This document shows positions 45,250 through 55,565 of a stretch of DNA of 64,000 bases, piece after piece. The first letter of the stretch is position 1. Each line of letters starts with the position of its first letter. This DNA is from Dastarcus helophoroides (lineage: Eukaryota; Arthropoda; Insecta; Coleoptera; Bothrideridae): assembly GCA_028583605.1 (NCBI GenBank), contig CM053328.1:13815086-13879085 (forward strand). Reading direction: 5' to 3'. Under the pieces are notes generated by a model, which was given only the letters and a program-made list of their open reading frames with translations, did no database searches and was not told the DNA's origin. A program made the position numbers and the translations under genes.

Positions 45250-46049
45250 AAGATTCCACAAGTTTTGTGAGAGGTGCAAAATGGGACCTTTGGTGGACAT
45301 TTAGGGATGAACAAGGCCCTGGAGAAGATTCGAAAACGGTTCTATTGGTTTGACTGCAGGAAGGACGTCGAGCAGTGGTGTTGGAAATGTGTCACCTGCG
45401 CTGCATCCAAGGGTCCTCGTGCAAGAACCAAAAGGGCCCTAAAGCAGTATAATGTGGGAGCTCCATTTGAGAGAATTGCAATCGATGTGACGGGACCATT
45501 TCCAGAATCAGACGATAGAAACAGGTACATCCTGGTGGCCATGGACTATTTTAGTAAATGGCCTAAAGCTTACGCCATCCCGAACCAGGAAGCTACCACA
45601 GTCGCAAGGGTTCTTGTGGACAACTTCATCTGCCGATTTGGTGTTCCCTTGGAACTACATTCGGACCAAGGAAGGAACTTCCAATCGGGGGTCTTCCAAA
45701 AGGTGTGCCGTGTTCTTGAAATAAAAAAAACTCAAACGACGCCTCTTCATCCACAGTCTGATGGAATGGTGGAAAGATTTAACATGACCATGGAGGAACA
45801 TCTTTTGAAGGTCGTTTGCAACCATCAGACAGACTGGGACCGACAAATGCCACTGTTTCTAATGGCCTATCGCGCGGTAACTCATGAAACTACGGGTCAG
45901 ACTCCGGCAAAGGTGATCTTCCGGAGGAAACTCTGGCTTTCATGTGACAATGGTATACAGGATCCAGCATAGCCCTAGGACCAAGATGAAAGTGGTACAC
46001 CTCAACAGACTGTGCAAATATAGTGGCGAAATGACTGATTGGAAGTGAT
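45250..46049 (+). pseudogene. Gypsy integrase with terminal deletion
   Basis: The zinc-binding region reads EVQNGTFGGHLGMNKAL and DVEQWCWKCVTC: the second His and both Cys are present, but the first His appears as Gln. The catalytic core keeps the first Asp in AIDVTGPFPES, the second in HSDQGRNF, and Glu in MVERFN. A proximal TGA precedes ATG 45274. After TPAKVIF the frame runs into CDN and then, in another frame, VYRIQHSPRTKMKVVHLNRL and CKYSG, the usual end of Pol. A deletion has thus removed the middle of the C-terminal domain. Confidence 0.85.
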
Positions 46050-46240
46050 CGGGACGATCAGTCTTAAGAGGGACGCTGTGTAACGAAATGTAATTATAAA
46101 ATTTAGTTGGGGAATTTTCTAGAAAATTTGATAAGGGGAAGCGGCCGCACTAGCAAATCAAACGGCAAATAAGCGCTTCAGAAATGTCGGCAAACGATAA
46201 GCCTTATCTGCCGAATTCTTCTAGAACCCGGACCGCGATC

Positions 46241-46248
46241 TATATAAG
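46241..46248 (+). promoter_or_regulatory. LTR TATA box
   Basis: TATATAAG lies about 160 bp into the LTR and 128 bp before the AATAAA signal, an arrangement expected for a U3/R promoter. Confidence 0.65.
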
Positions 46249-46375
46249 CCGGTCACTTTTCCCCTTAGTCAAGCATGTTAGTAAGAGGAGAACTTAGTTA
46301 GAAGTTAATGAATAAGTTTGGTTAATTAAACAGTGTTAATGAATTGCAATTGTAGTGTTCCGAGTTCAGTTTAGA

Positions 46376-46381
46376 AATAAA
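46376..46381 (+). promoter_or_regulatory. LTR polyadenylation signal AATAAA
   Basis: A single AATAAA downstream of the TATA box and upstream of the LTR end; also present in the copy at 35.9 kb. Confidence 0.6.
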
Positions 46382-46429
46382 ATATTTTACAATTCACGTG
46401 TAAATCATTCGAACCGATGACGCGCAACA

Positions 46430-46974
46430 ATATTTATAATGAATATACTGCTCAATCACAATAAATGTTCAAACTGGAGACCTTCAGCAGCCTGACAATA
46501 TCCTAATCGATCAAGCAAGACTCGTAAGAAGTTTTAAATAGCTGTTGTGATATTTCTTGAACAGCCATCCTAATTCAATATTCTAACTCTTCAAAGAACT
46601 GGGGTTTAATCTTATAGACAACGAATTTTAAATGACCCCAAACAAAGTAGTCTAACGGACCTAAATCTGGCGATCGCGGTGGCCATTCAATACGTCCTCT
46701 TTGACCTATCCATCTCTGTGGGGATGTTTCATTTAAGTATTGACGCACATCAACTCCATAATGAGGCGCAGCTCTATCATGCTGATACCAAATTTCATCT
46801 GAAACTTGTTCAGGATTCACCTGGTTTGGAAATAAACAATTTAATGCTGGAACAATTTGTTCACGCAAAAGTTGTAAATAACGATTACAGTTTAAATTTT
46901 CTTTAACAAAGAATAGTCCGATAATGTGTCTTCTGATTATCCCCACCCACACATTTTATTTGATATAATTAAGA
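46430..46974 (-). pseudogene. DD41D (rosa-like) mariner transposase, C-terminal half
   Basis: The open stretch 46952-46575 starts MWVGIIRRHIIGLFFVKE, carries the second catalytic Asp in WYQHDRAAPHYG and the third in PDLGPLDYFVWG. Counting gives 41 residues between them, the DD41D spacing of rosa-type mariners. After the stop at 46575 the reading continues RMAVQEISQQLFKTSYESCL and a LKVSSLNIYCD-like tail, so the stop is probably premature. The N-terminal DNA-binding part and first Asp are deleted. Confidence 0.8.
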
Positions 46975-47069
46975 TGTAAACAGAAATCTCTTCATTTTAT
47001 TTAATATTAAGAAAACCACAAATTGCAAACTTGCCAAATCCTACATCATTAAAAGTGATAAAAATGTGT

Positions 47070-47282
47070 ATCCTGAAAATGCAAAAATATACAGGGTCTT
47101 CTATTTAAAAAAGTTGCCAATGACGTCATATCTCGAAAAATAGGATAGCTGTTAGAAAACCAACAACCTCACTGAATAGAATATAATTACTACAAAAACT
47201 GTTATAAAGGGTATTTTTTTTAGTCCAAAATTATAGTTTAACAAGAAATCAGGAGTTTCCACACATTTGCACAACCCTGTAT
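47070..47282. repeat. Right terminal inverted repeat of the mariner element
   Basis: Complementary to 43648-43850. It contains an inner CCCTGTATATTTTTGC segment not fully matched on the left. Confidence 0.8.
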
Positions 47283-47579
47283 AAAATAGTATATATCTAT
47301 GATTTCTTAAGAAAAAGCAGAGATTTCAGAAGACGGTTCGACGTATCATTGCTAAAGTATGCTTTGACAGCTGTTGCGAAGATACAATTTTCAATGGAGA
47401 TATAGGCCTCTAGATTTAAAGTGGTCACCAACTTCAGACTCGATCTTAAGTTCTAAAAATTATCATTTAAAGTTGGCAGTGTCAGCTACCGGGGCTCTCA
47501 GAATTAGGTGCCACTACCACTATCCACTACCTTATTGTTAGTGGATAAGTAGGTAATAAAATAAAGCAATAAAATCAAT
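47283..47579. other. No gene recognised
   Basis: Unannotated sequence up to the Penelope terminus, with a short CCACTACCACTATCCACTACC repeat-like stretch near 47510-47532. Confidence 0.35.
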
Positions 47580-47686
47580 AAGTATCTCTCTGAAGATAAC
47601 AGCTTGGCTCTCGAAACGTGTTAGAGCAACCTTTGTTGTGCCTTTTAATCTTTCTTGGTTTCAGGGGACAATATTTGTATTTCAAT
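47580..47686 (+). mobile_element. Single Penelope-like terminus
   Basis: A plus-strand copy with hammerhead-like motif, GAGCAACCTTTGTTGTG, TTTTAATCTTTCTTGG, TTTCAGGGGACA and ATTTGTATTTCAAT. No inverted partner is seen here, unlike the other loci. Confidence 0.75.
47586..47626 (+). ncRNA. Hammerhead-like ribozyme motif, worn stem
   Basis: CTCT, core CTGAAGA (47590-47596), stem II AACAGC/GCTCTC with two mismatches, GAAACGTGTT and AGAG (47623-47626). Stem I and the core are intact; stem II is weakened. Confidence 0.4.
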
Positions 47687-49470
47687 AAAATAGAAATTTA
47701 ATCCATCCTAATAACAACAAGAAAGGAAAGTTTAAATTAGGAATTTTAGAAAAAAAAAAACGTTCAAAGTTTCAAAAAGATCGAATCTTTTAACAACTAT
47801 CAAAATTCAATATTTTCTAAAAATTTTAAAGTTTGGAAAAAATTTAGAGAAGAAATTTTGAGGTTCCTTAAAACCTTAATGTTTTAAAAAACGTTTAAAT
47901 GTAGAGAGAGAAAAATCAAAATATTTTGAAAAGTCTGAATTTTTTGAGTCATTGAACTCGAAAAGTTTTAAATATTTTACAAATTAAGGTTTTCCTAAAA
48001 TATTAAGTTGTAATGCCGTAATTGAAAGCAAAAAAATTCCTAACTAAAGTCGAAATTTGATAACTAAAAACGAAATTTCAATGTTGAATTTGAAATTTTT
48101 TCCAGAGTTTTCTCTTTAAAGTCGAAATTTTGACAAAAAACCCTAAATTTCGGAATCAAAATCGAAAAATCAAAACAATTCTACTCAACTTCGAGTTAGG
48201 CTGGTTAGTTAAACGTTGCGAAAACATCCTGAATTTTAAATCCTGAAGTTTAGAAATGGTCAGATTTTGTGTAAAACTTTAAATTTATAAAGGAATCGAT
48301 ATTTTAGGATAGAATGAATTTCTAGAAATATTATTAAAAAAATGTCTTTTGAAAATTATGACTTAAGAACAGATTTTGAGTTATTAGTAAAGAAGAGTGA
48401 AACATTCAAAATTTTATTCAAGTACCCCATTTAAACTTTAATTTTAAATAATTTTAAAAACACTATTACAAACACCAAATTTCTCTCCAAATTTCGTGTT
48501 GAATTTTTTTTAAAATATAAAATTATTTTTCAAACGCGGAGTTTAGGCGTTAAATATTTAGACTGCAAAATTCAACATTTTTTATAAATTTTAAAACATA
48601 AGGCCCAAATTTCGAATAAAATAAGAAAAGGAGATTTCAATAAAAATTTAAATTATGTTAAAAAATTTTCAAAAACTCAAGCTTAACCTTAAAATATCAG
48701 CTTTTTTTCTCGAATCTTCTACTTTTAATATCAAAATTTTTATAGTGTAAGCCTTAAACAATACCTCCAATTTAAAAGCCAAAATTTTGGGGGAAAATCG
48801 AATATAAGTTTAAAGTAAAAATTACAAGATCTATGGTGTATATTCAGGAATAAACTCAAATATTTAAGCATTTCTTAGTTTGAAAATGCATATGCTTTTT
48901 TTAAATATCCTAAATATATTCTAAAATTTAATTTTTTTCCATAACTTCTATTAAACACTTCTTCATTTTGACACGGTTTCTCAAAATTTCTGCCTTAAGC
49001 TTTCGACTTAAATTTTCGACTTTTTTCGTAAAATTCTAAACCTAAACTTGAAATGTTGCCCTTTTAATGTCAAAAGTTTTACTTTAAGTCTAAAATTTTG
49101 AATTTTTTCTCGAAATATTTGATTTTATAATTGAAAATTGATGGTTTTTTTATTTTGATTTGAAACCCAAAAATCTAATTATAAAAGTAATTTTGAAACT
49201 GTAAATTTCTTGAAACGTCTTCTGCTAACAATTTAAACTTTCAACCTTTAATTATTTTGTCAAAAATTTAATTTAAAACTTCAAATTTTAGGTTTACTAG
49301 ACATGTTCATTTATTTTCAAAATGTCGTCTTTTTTATTGAGATTTCAAGACAGCTTTTTTATTATTTTTTGTGGAATTTTTTTAAATACCAAATTCAATA
49401 CTTAACTCTTTTCTTAAAATTGTTACTTTAATCCCTTAAATTTGAATCTGGAATTTTGCTAATATAGGGA
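47687..49470. repeat. AT-rich degenerate filler
   Basis: Mixed orientations of the TTTCGAC/GTCGAAA vocabulary; no gene. Confidence 0.55.
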
Positions 49471-50363
49471 TAGATCATAGCCCTGTTCTATGTCAAATTA
49501 AAATAGAAAACCCCTTAAAAGTAAAACATAAACAACTTTTCATAGAAAAATACAACCTAGGATTACTTGAATCAGAAAGTACAAGCGAATTATACATGAA
49601 TATGCTGATCAAAAAACTGATGATGGAAAATCCCATAACGCAGGACATAAAAACCACTTGGAAGAAGCTAAAAGGATGTATAATTGAGGCAGCAAGGAAA
49701 ACAATCGGAATTATAAAGGAAATATAAATGCAAAAAACAAGAAAAAAACCATGGTTCACCATGTAGGTAAAAAAGCTGGCTGAGGAAAAGCAAAAACACA
49801 TTTAAAATACAAAAGCACACATACACAAGAAAACTGTAAGTCATCTAGCAATCTGGATTAGAACAAATTTCAAAATTAGGACGATAAAAACAGATTACTG
49901 GCAACGATTCACCAGTGAAATGCACCCTGACCTGTACGGTGCACAGAGAAAGATATGGAAAATGCTAAAAAGCAGGAAAAACATAATAAACGATTTTGTG
50001 TAAACAAGGAACATTGAAGGAATGGGAAGAGTATTTCAACAAATTGTATGACTCTGAGGAGACCCACAAAACAAAAGTAATACGGCAGGAAGGAGAACCT
50101 CGAACGAAATTCGAAATAGATGATTCTCTAAAGGGAATGAAAAAGCTAAAAAACAGGAAAGCACCTGGCACAAAAGCATAACAATACTCGTCTTTAAAAA
50201 AGACCAAGAGATAAATCATGAAATATACTGAGGTATAAGCTTACTTCTGTACAGCCATGAAACACCTTACCTCTATGATAAGGATTAAACTAGAAGGACA
50301 CATCGAAACAGAGATGAACAATAAGGATTCAGGAGAAATAGCTCAACGGACGCCATATTTACT

Positions 50364-50876
50364 TTGAGACAACTAAAAGAAAAATCTATTGAGTACAATA
50401 AATCACTATATTCCATGCTTTATAGATATGACAAAAGCATTCGACAAAGTACAGCTGAAAGATGTGATGGACATATTAAAAGTGAAAAACAGATTGTCAA
50501 TAGAATTTATCAACTCAACTCCAAGAACGCGACAGTTATCAGGGCCAATAACGAAACAACTCGAAATATATCAACACTGGGTATCAGACAAGGGGATAGC
50601 CTAAGCCCATTCATATTCAACTTGATAACGAATAACATCATCGACAAAGTCACATCATTGAATCAGGGATGTAAACTACAACATCGCCGTTTCAGTATAA
50701 TGATATCGCAACACTTATGGCAGAGTCGGAAGACGACCTTCAGAGACCGGTATTCTGCTTCTACCAAACAGCGCAGAAATACCCATGAAAATTTCAATAG
50801 AGAAAACAAAAACCATGACATATTCTATACCCGATGCGATGCAAAATTGAAGTTGATAGAAGCACCATGGAATAAG
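50364..50876 (+). pseudogene. RTE-like reverse transcriptase core, broken
   Basis: One frame reads SMLYRYDKSIRQST; the alternative frame at 50416-50460 gives CFIDMTKAFDKVQLKDVMDI, the first catalytic Asp block. Then follows LGIRQGDSLSPFIFNLITN (50577 on). The palm box at 50696-50707 reads YNDI in the frame that continues LMAESEDDLQR, where YADD is expected, so the second Asp is lost. The frames switch several times. Confidence 0.8.
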
Positions 50877-50878
50877 TA

Positions 50879-51295
50879 ATGAATTTTAGATATCTAGGAA
50901 AAGATGTGATGAGCCGCCACGATCCGATGGGAGAGCTAAGGCCTCAAATAAACAAAGCAGCTGTCACAGGAGGCCTGAGAGATGTTGTGTGGAACAACAA
51001 ATACATGCGAATGGATAGCAAGGTCAGAATATATAAGACATGCGTGCGAACTATACTAACATATGCAATCGAAACGAGTGCTGGCACAAACAAAACCAAA
51101 TCAATGTTGAGGACAGCAGAAATAAAAACGCTGAGAGCAATCACCGGGAAAACACTTAGAGACAGAGTTAGAAGCGATGAGATCAGAAAAATATGCTTAG
51201 TGGACGATGTGGTAAGATGGGGCAGACAAAGAAGACGTCAATGGTATGACCACGTGGGGAGAATGGGCCCTCGAGAAAACGCCTCTAGAACGTAG
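50879..51295 (+). pseudogene. RTE-like RT C-terminal segment
   Basis: The 138-codon open stretch starts MNFRYLGKDVMSRHDPMGEL and holds GGLRDVVWNNKYMRMDSKVR, IYKTCVRTILTYAIET, ITGKTLRDRVRSDEIRKICL and WGRQRRRQWYDHVGRM. These blocks are typical of the thumb and tail of this LINE family. The matching stretch at 37.7-38.1 kb is more broken. Confidence 0.82.
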
Positions 51296-51420
51296 ACCAA
51301 CAGGAAGACCACCAAAGAGGGGAAAAGAAAGCTGGCAATCCACATCTCAAGAAAACCAGAATGCCTGAATTCGAAGGAAAACAGATCAATAGGCCTTTGA
51401 AAAGAAGAAACAGAAGAAGA

Positions 51421-52010
51421 TCTGAATTTTACTTTGAAATTTCGATCCTAATCTCAAAATTTTGAATTTGTTTCGAAATTTTTAGTGTAAACAGTTATAA
51501 ATTTTTTGGTTTGTTCTTAAATAACGATGTTTCTTTCATAATTCTTATTTTTACTTTTGTAAAAAATTTCGCTTGTAAACTCGAAAGTTTAAGAAAACTT
51601 GCATTTTAATATCAATTTTCGAATTTTCTTGTCAAAAATTTCGATTTTAATTTTCACTTGTTTTCCTAGTTGATTGCTTAAAAACTCAAAATGTCTTCCT
51701 TTGGCGGAACTTTTGGTCTTATATGTATTTTTGAAATTTTGACTTTTTCAGTTATTTGGAAATTTCGACGTTTTTCTCACCATTCAAAATTTGCAGTTTC
51801 AATATTGTTCTCTTTTTCGAGTTATTTGTATTAAAAATTTTAAACTTCTTTTGTAAGATTCCTGACTACGACCCTGTCCTTTTCTTGATAATTGTTGTTT
51901 TGACCTTTTAGTGGCTTTTTTGGAGTAGTTTGCCTTTTTAATGTTATTTTTAGCTATTCGTTATTGCCTTAATTTAACGTTTTCTTTACCTTTTTACCTT
52001 ATTTGATCGT
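51421..52010. repeat. AT-rich TTTCGAC filler
   Basis: Forward-orientation words with long T runs; no gene. Confidence 0.55.
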
Positions 52011-53579
52011 GCCTAAAATCCTGGTCTCTACAGATGACTACAGACGACATAATTATTAAAATTAACATTTTTAGAACCATACTTTCCACAAGAACTTCAC
52101 TAGAGTATTAACTTCAATATACATTGTCTAAGTACCTTATTAACCTACTAACATAAAATAATTTGATAGAAGACAGGAAACAATTACGCTTGCAATCATT
52201 TCGTTTATTTTTTTGATATATCCGCTTCCTAAGAAACTCTTAGTTCTGAATCATTCATCTGAAATTGCCTTCGAATATATTCGTAAATTAATCATCACGA
52301 CTAATTATTAAGTTTTATATTCTCTACCATTCCCAATTAAAATTAATTCATTGCACGATTCTCATATTAATTATTCTTTCTGCTGCAGGAGCAGGTTACC
52401 TTTTCAGAATCATTTAGAAAAAATATATAGAAAAAGAAAGGTTTAGGAATTTTACAATGTTATGTTGACATGAGACCCTCAAATTTCGTGAATTTTTGTT
52501 ATCTTTGTTATTATGATTTCTCTTGCAAAATGAGTTAAAAGTAAAAATTATATCGCTTATTATCGCTTATTAAACAAATTTGGGCAAAGAAATTAAGAGA
52601 TATAAAAAAATTCCCAACTTTGAGATCATTTGGCTGTAACTCAAATAAAAAAATTCATGGAAATAAATAAAAAAAGCGAAATTAAAGTTTTGAGCCCAAC
52701 ATTTTTAGATAGAGCAATTTTGATTAATTATAAAAACACCCTCGGTACGAAAATGTTTGCTTATCCTTTAAAAGTCCACGGACTTCAAAAATTGTTTTAG
52801 AGATCCCATCATAAAGTTCCCCTAGATAAATAAATTCTCTTTAATTTGACTGTTTTCTGAGCCCTGTATAACAATCTTTTACAGGGTTATCATCGTTCCA
52901 AACGAAAAAATCATTTCACTTTGATAAAATTAATTAATATAAGGTTATTGAAAACCAAAGTCAAAACTGAATGTTTAGCTTTTAAGGACAATAATTTAGT
53001 AACCAATCATCGTACAGGACTTGGAAACTGGTCAAATTAAAGAAGGTTAAATTATTATCTTGAAGAGATTTATGTTTAATGGAATTACTGGAAAAAAATT
53101 ATTAATCAATGGACCTTTTTAAAAGTAAGCATAAAGTTGGACAAATTTGTGGACGATGGTTTTCTTATTCAAAAATTTTATAGTCAAAAACTGCCGACAC
53201 TAAGAAATGTGAAAATGAAGATTTAGAAACTATAAAATTCAAGAATTACGGTCTTCTTTTTTTTTCTATAACTTTCTTTGAGTTATAGGCTTTTGGAAAG
53301 CACCGAAAAATTTGAGACTTGTATATTCCTTAGTATATATTCAGTATATCTTTTTCCAATGAGAAAAAAGCAAAGGGAATTACTTCAGTTAATTGTGCTT
53401 TCATTTAATTGAAGTGTTCAAGAATTTAGTTGCATTATTGTGCGGAAGTCATTCAAAGGTGAGCTTTGACTTGCTTAATTAACATTTTCCCAAAACGCCA
53501 TATGTACATTTCACAAAATGATGGTTTTCAAAGGCTAATCAAAAATAACTAATTAAATACAGTTTTAAATCGCAACCAA
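52011..53579. other. AT-rich intergenic sequence, no gene seen
   Basis: No domain or splice-bordered exon is recognised; it leads into the promoter region of the next gene. Confidence 0.45.
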
Positions 53580-53837
53580 GAAAATCGAAAAACGATTATT
53601 TCGCGAGCCCCTGCCGAAAATCCTATGACACCAAAACTTGCCCATACTGTATTCGTTATTAGCATCTATCTGACCTAGTCGAACTTCTCTAATTCTAATG
53701 TTCACGATTTGTTCGGCTTGTGGGCAATACCCAAACGCCAAACTGAATTCCCGCGAATAACAATATCAACAAAGCCGCGGAGATTTTAGAGAGTCCGCCG
53801 ATAGGTAGGTAACCGGATCGTGAAGGTGCCACCAGTT
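53580..53837 (+). promoter_or_regulatory. Probable promoter region of the 54-59 kb gene
   Basis: Base composition becomes clearly more GC-rich than the flanks. At 53837-53849 three overlapping insect initiator matches TCAGT occur in TTCAGTCAGTCAGTG. I see no TATA box. Position directly upstream of a first exon with a strong donor supports this. Confidence 0.5.
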
Positions 53838-54078
53838 CAGTCAGTCAGTGTGTCGATTTGCTTCAGTACCTTGCCGAGTACTAATATCCGTCCGACCGTC
53901 GTATACCGGTACCCACCTTTCAGCAGCAGCCGCAGCTGACCTGCCCGACACCCTCGCTTTGGCGTACGCGACATTCTGTACCATTTATTCGGTACTACTC
54001 GCGGAACGTGATTCGCCTGTTTAATCACCGCGGATAGCGCGCTAATATGGTGCCGAGTGTCTGAAATTGGAGCGGGAG
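53838..54078 (+). other. Noncoding first exon (5' UTR)
   Basis: GC-richer segment ending in GCGGGAG before GTGAGT at 54079, a near-consensus donor. It starts at the initiator cluster near 53838-53847. It contains no long plus-strand frame. A minus-strand frame over it is a composition by-product. The exon start is inferred, not proven. Confidence 0.6.
54047..54064 (+). CDS. Short upstream ORF in the 5' UTR
   Basis: ATG GTG CCG AGT GTC TGA encodes MVPSV, 14 bases before the donor. Such uORFs can reduce translation of the main frame, but no effect is shown here. Confidence 0.35.
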   Translation: MVPSV

Positions 54079-54355
54079 GTGAGTGGTTTTATTAGTGTCT
54101 TAGATCCGCGATACTTCTTCCTATGCGATACTTTCAATTGACAAATCACTGAATTCATAACTGTGTCAAAAAAACGCGTTTCTAGTGTATCGTATAGATG
54201 GCTTAATTGTTGTTGTTTAATTTGTAGATTTTTCAGCAGCTAACTGTCGATGAAACTGGTAATAGTTATTCCAAGATTTGTTGAATTGAAACTCTGGTAC
54301 CACATAGTTAATATCTGACAGCGCAGTTATTAGTAATACAATTAAGTTTCTTTGT

Positions 54356-54396
54356 GGTACCGTTGATTAAATATGTATTTAATCAACGGCGGTACC
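54356..54396. repeat. Near-perfect palindrome in the intron
   Basis: GGTACCGTTGATTAAAT (54356-54372) pairs with ATTTAATCAACGG and TACC across a 4-nt loop, with a 3-nt bulge on the right arm. Confidence 0.75.
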
Positions 54397-54837
54397 AACA
54401 CTTGGTTTCAATCGTATAACAATGTCCACACATGTTCTAGTATTGCAATTTAATTTTATTTGGTTTTCCTTTTTTATTTTTTCTTTGAGGGGTTACCAAT
54501 AGCACTAATTATTCAACATTTCGTAGACGAAATATATTTAACCTGTAAATTAACTGATACGACATGCTTGACTTGTTTCCGTTTATTTGTTAATAATATA
54601 CAATGAAGTTTATTTGGCGTACTGTTTTAATATCGCCTGGCTTTTCCCCCTATAAGTTAATATTATTACCACTAATGACTAGTCGACATTAATCGCTCAA
54701 AGTTTTATGGTCACAGACACCCTTTATCAGTATCCCGGTACTGCAATCTCATGTATTTGTAGTTTCTTATGGACTTTGCTGGAATAATCCAACTCAAATG
54801 CAGTTCTGAATTCCCTAAAAATGGGACAAAGCTCTTA

Positions 54838-55130
54838 TGGTACAGATTAGTACCAGATACATGCTACGAAATAAGTGATACAAATCTATATTAAACAACT
54901 ATAAGAAAACATATTATAACGTATTCCTTGTTCTACAAGATCCATACAATCGTGAAATTCCCAAAGATGAGAAAGAGCTTTGGTACGCTTTCAGTTATAT
55001 GCTACGCAGCAAGTGATCAAAATCTGTTTAAGCAAGTGGCGTACAAACACAGTAAAATATATAACGTAGTCTTTGTTAAAATAAACTGACGCAATAGTCA
55101 ATTTGTCAAAAATAAGGAATAACCCCACCA
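54838..55130 (+). repeat. ~160-bp intron repeat, block 1 (two units)
   Basis: Units anchored on TGGTAC at 54838 and 54981. Shared words: ATGCTACG, AAGTGATCAAAATCTGTT, AACGTA-TC-TTGTT, and AATGAGGAA-like ends. The units are diverged but colinear with block 2. Confidence 0.7.
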
Positions 55131-55299
55131 AAAAAAAAGAAATAACTGATGGTACTGTAATGAGCGACCAGCCGGTTTATGACCATAACCAGTGATTGTA
55201 TATAGTTTTTCAAAATTGTCGAATTTTGCTCATCTTTAAAAATTTTCGAAGAATAATTTACTTTCGATTTTCGGACCCAATTTGTCTACGTTGTGTTTA

Positions 55300-55565
55300 A
55301 AATTATTTTATTCCAATAAATTGTAACCCCAATTCATAGAGTCGACAGGGAAGTGTTATCAAATTCAAACAACAATTACCTCAACGTTTTATTACAATAG
55401 GTCAACAAATAAATCAACAAAATTTCAAGTTTGTGATTTTCAAGTATTCTTAAACATAATACAACAAAATAAAGTGAACCTGTTTGTTTCAACTTGTTTA
55501 AATTTGCTGGACACAGATCTGAGAGAAATATTTCTTTAGAAAATTAAGAGAATTCATTAAGCACA
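55300..55565. repeat. Dispersed repeat family C, copy 2
   Basis: Colinear with 29100-29405 (see that entry for shared blocks). Confidence 0.6.

Larger units (their letters stand above)
43860..46429 (+). mobile_element. Ty3/gypsy retroelement, 5'-truncated and internally deleted
   Basis: From left to right: late Gag with zinc knuckle, a jump into the end of RT, RNase H, integrase, a second jump to the very end of Pol, a purine-rich tract and a 3' LTR. The 5' LTR, protease and most of RT are missing. It sits in the minus-strand mariner. The left junction near TTATAATGATATGGG and the right flank TTATAATGAATA share nine bases, so the left truncation may have used microhomology. Confidence 0.88.
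46079..46429 (+). repeat. 3' LTR of the gypsy element (351 bp)
   Basis: Starts TGTAACGAAATG after the purine-rich AAGAGGGACGC and ends CGATGACGCGCAACA. The start may be 46077 because TGTG precedes it. Internal features are a TATA box (46241-46248) and an AATAAA signal (46376-46381). GATAAGCCTTATC forms a local palindrome near 46197-46209. The truncated copy at 35809-36080 confirms the family and its right end. Confidence 0.85.
43648..47282. mobile_element. Mariner-type element with long TIRs, interrupted by a gypsy element
   Basis: The left TIR (about 43648-43850) starts TACAGGGTTAAGCATATGTG. The right TIR (about 47070-47282), reversed, starts TACAGGGTTGTGCAAATGTG. Both continue through CCTGATTTCT, AAACTATAATTT, TTTTTGTAGTA, GAGATATGACGTCAT and TTTTTGCATTTTCAG in matching order. 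TA borders each end. A partial transposase lies on the minus strand. The gypsy remnant replaces or interrupts the 3' part. Its own length without gypsy is about 1.07 kb, so it is internally deleted. Confidence 0.82.
49471..51420 (+). mobile_element. RTE-like LINE, decayed, copy 2
   Basis: The readable order is the end of the endonuclease region (about 49480-49530), a linker with TWKKLKGCIIEAARKTIG, AHIHKKTVSHL-like, LKNRKAPG (50142 on), RT blocks (50364-50880), and the C-terminal segment (50879-51295) with a GRPPKRG-like piece. It ends in an AAGAAG-rich tail at 51395-51420. It shares the last part with 37620-38130. Many stops and shifts are present. RTE is the tentative clade. Confidence 0.8.

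Noticed and set aside
53837..54028. 63-codon minus-strand frame over the first exon
   Set aside because: The strand evidence (GTGAGT donor, initiator words) points to the plus strand; the frame is a shadow of GC-richer 5' UTR.
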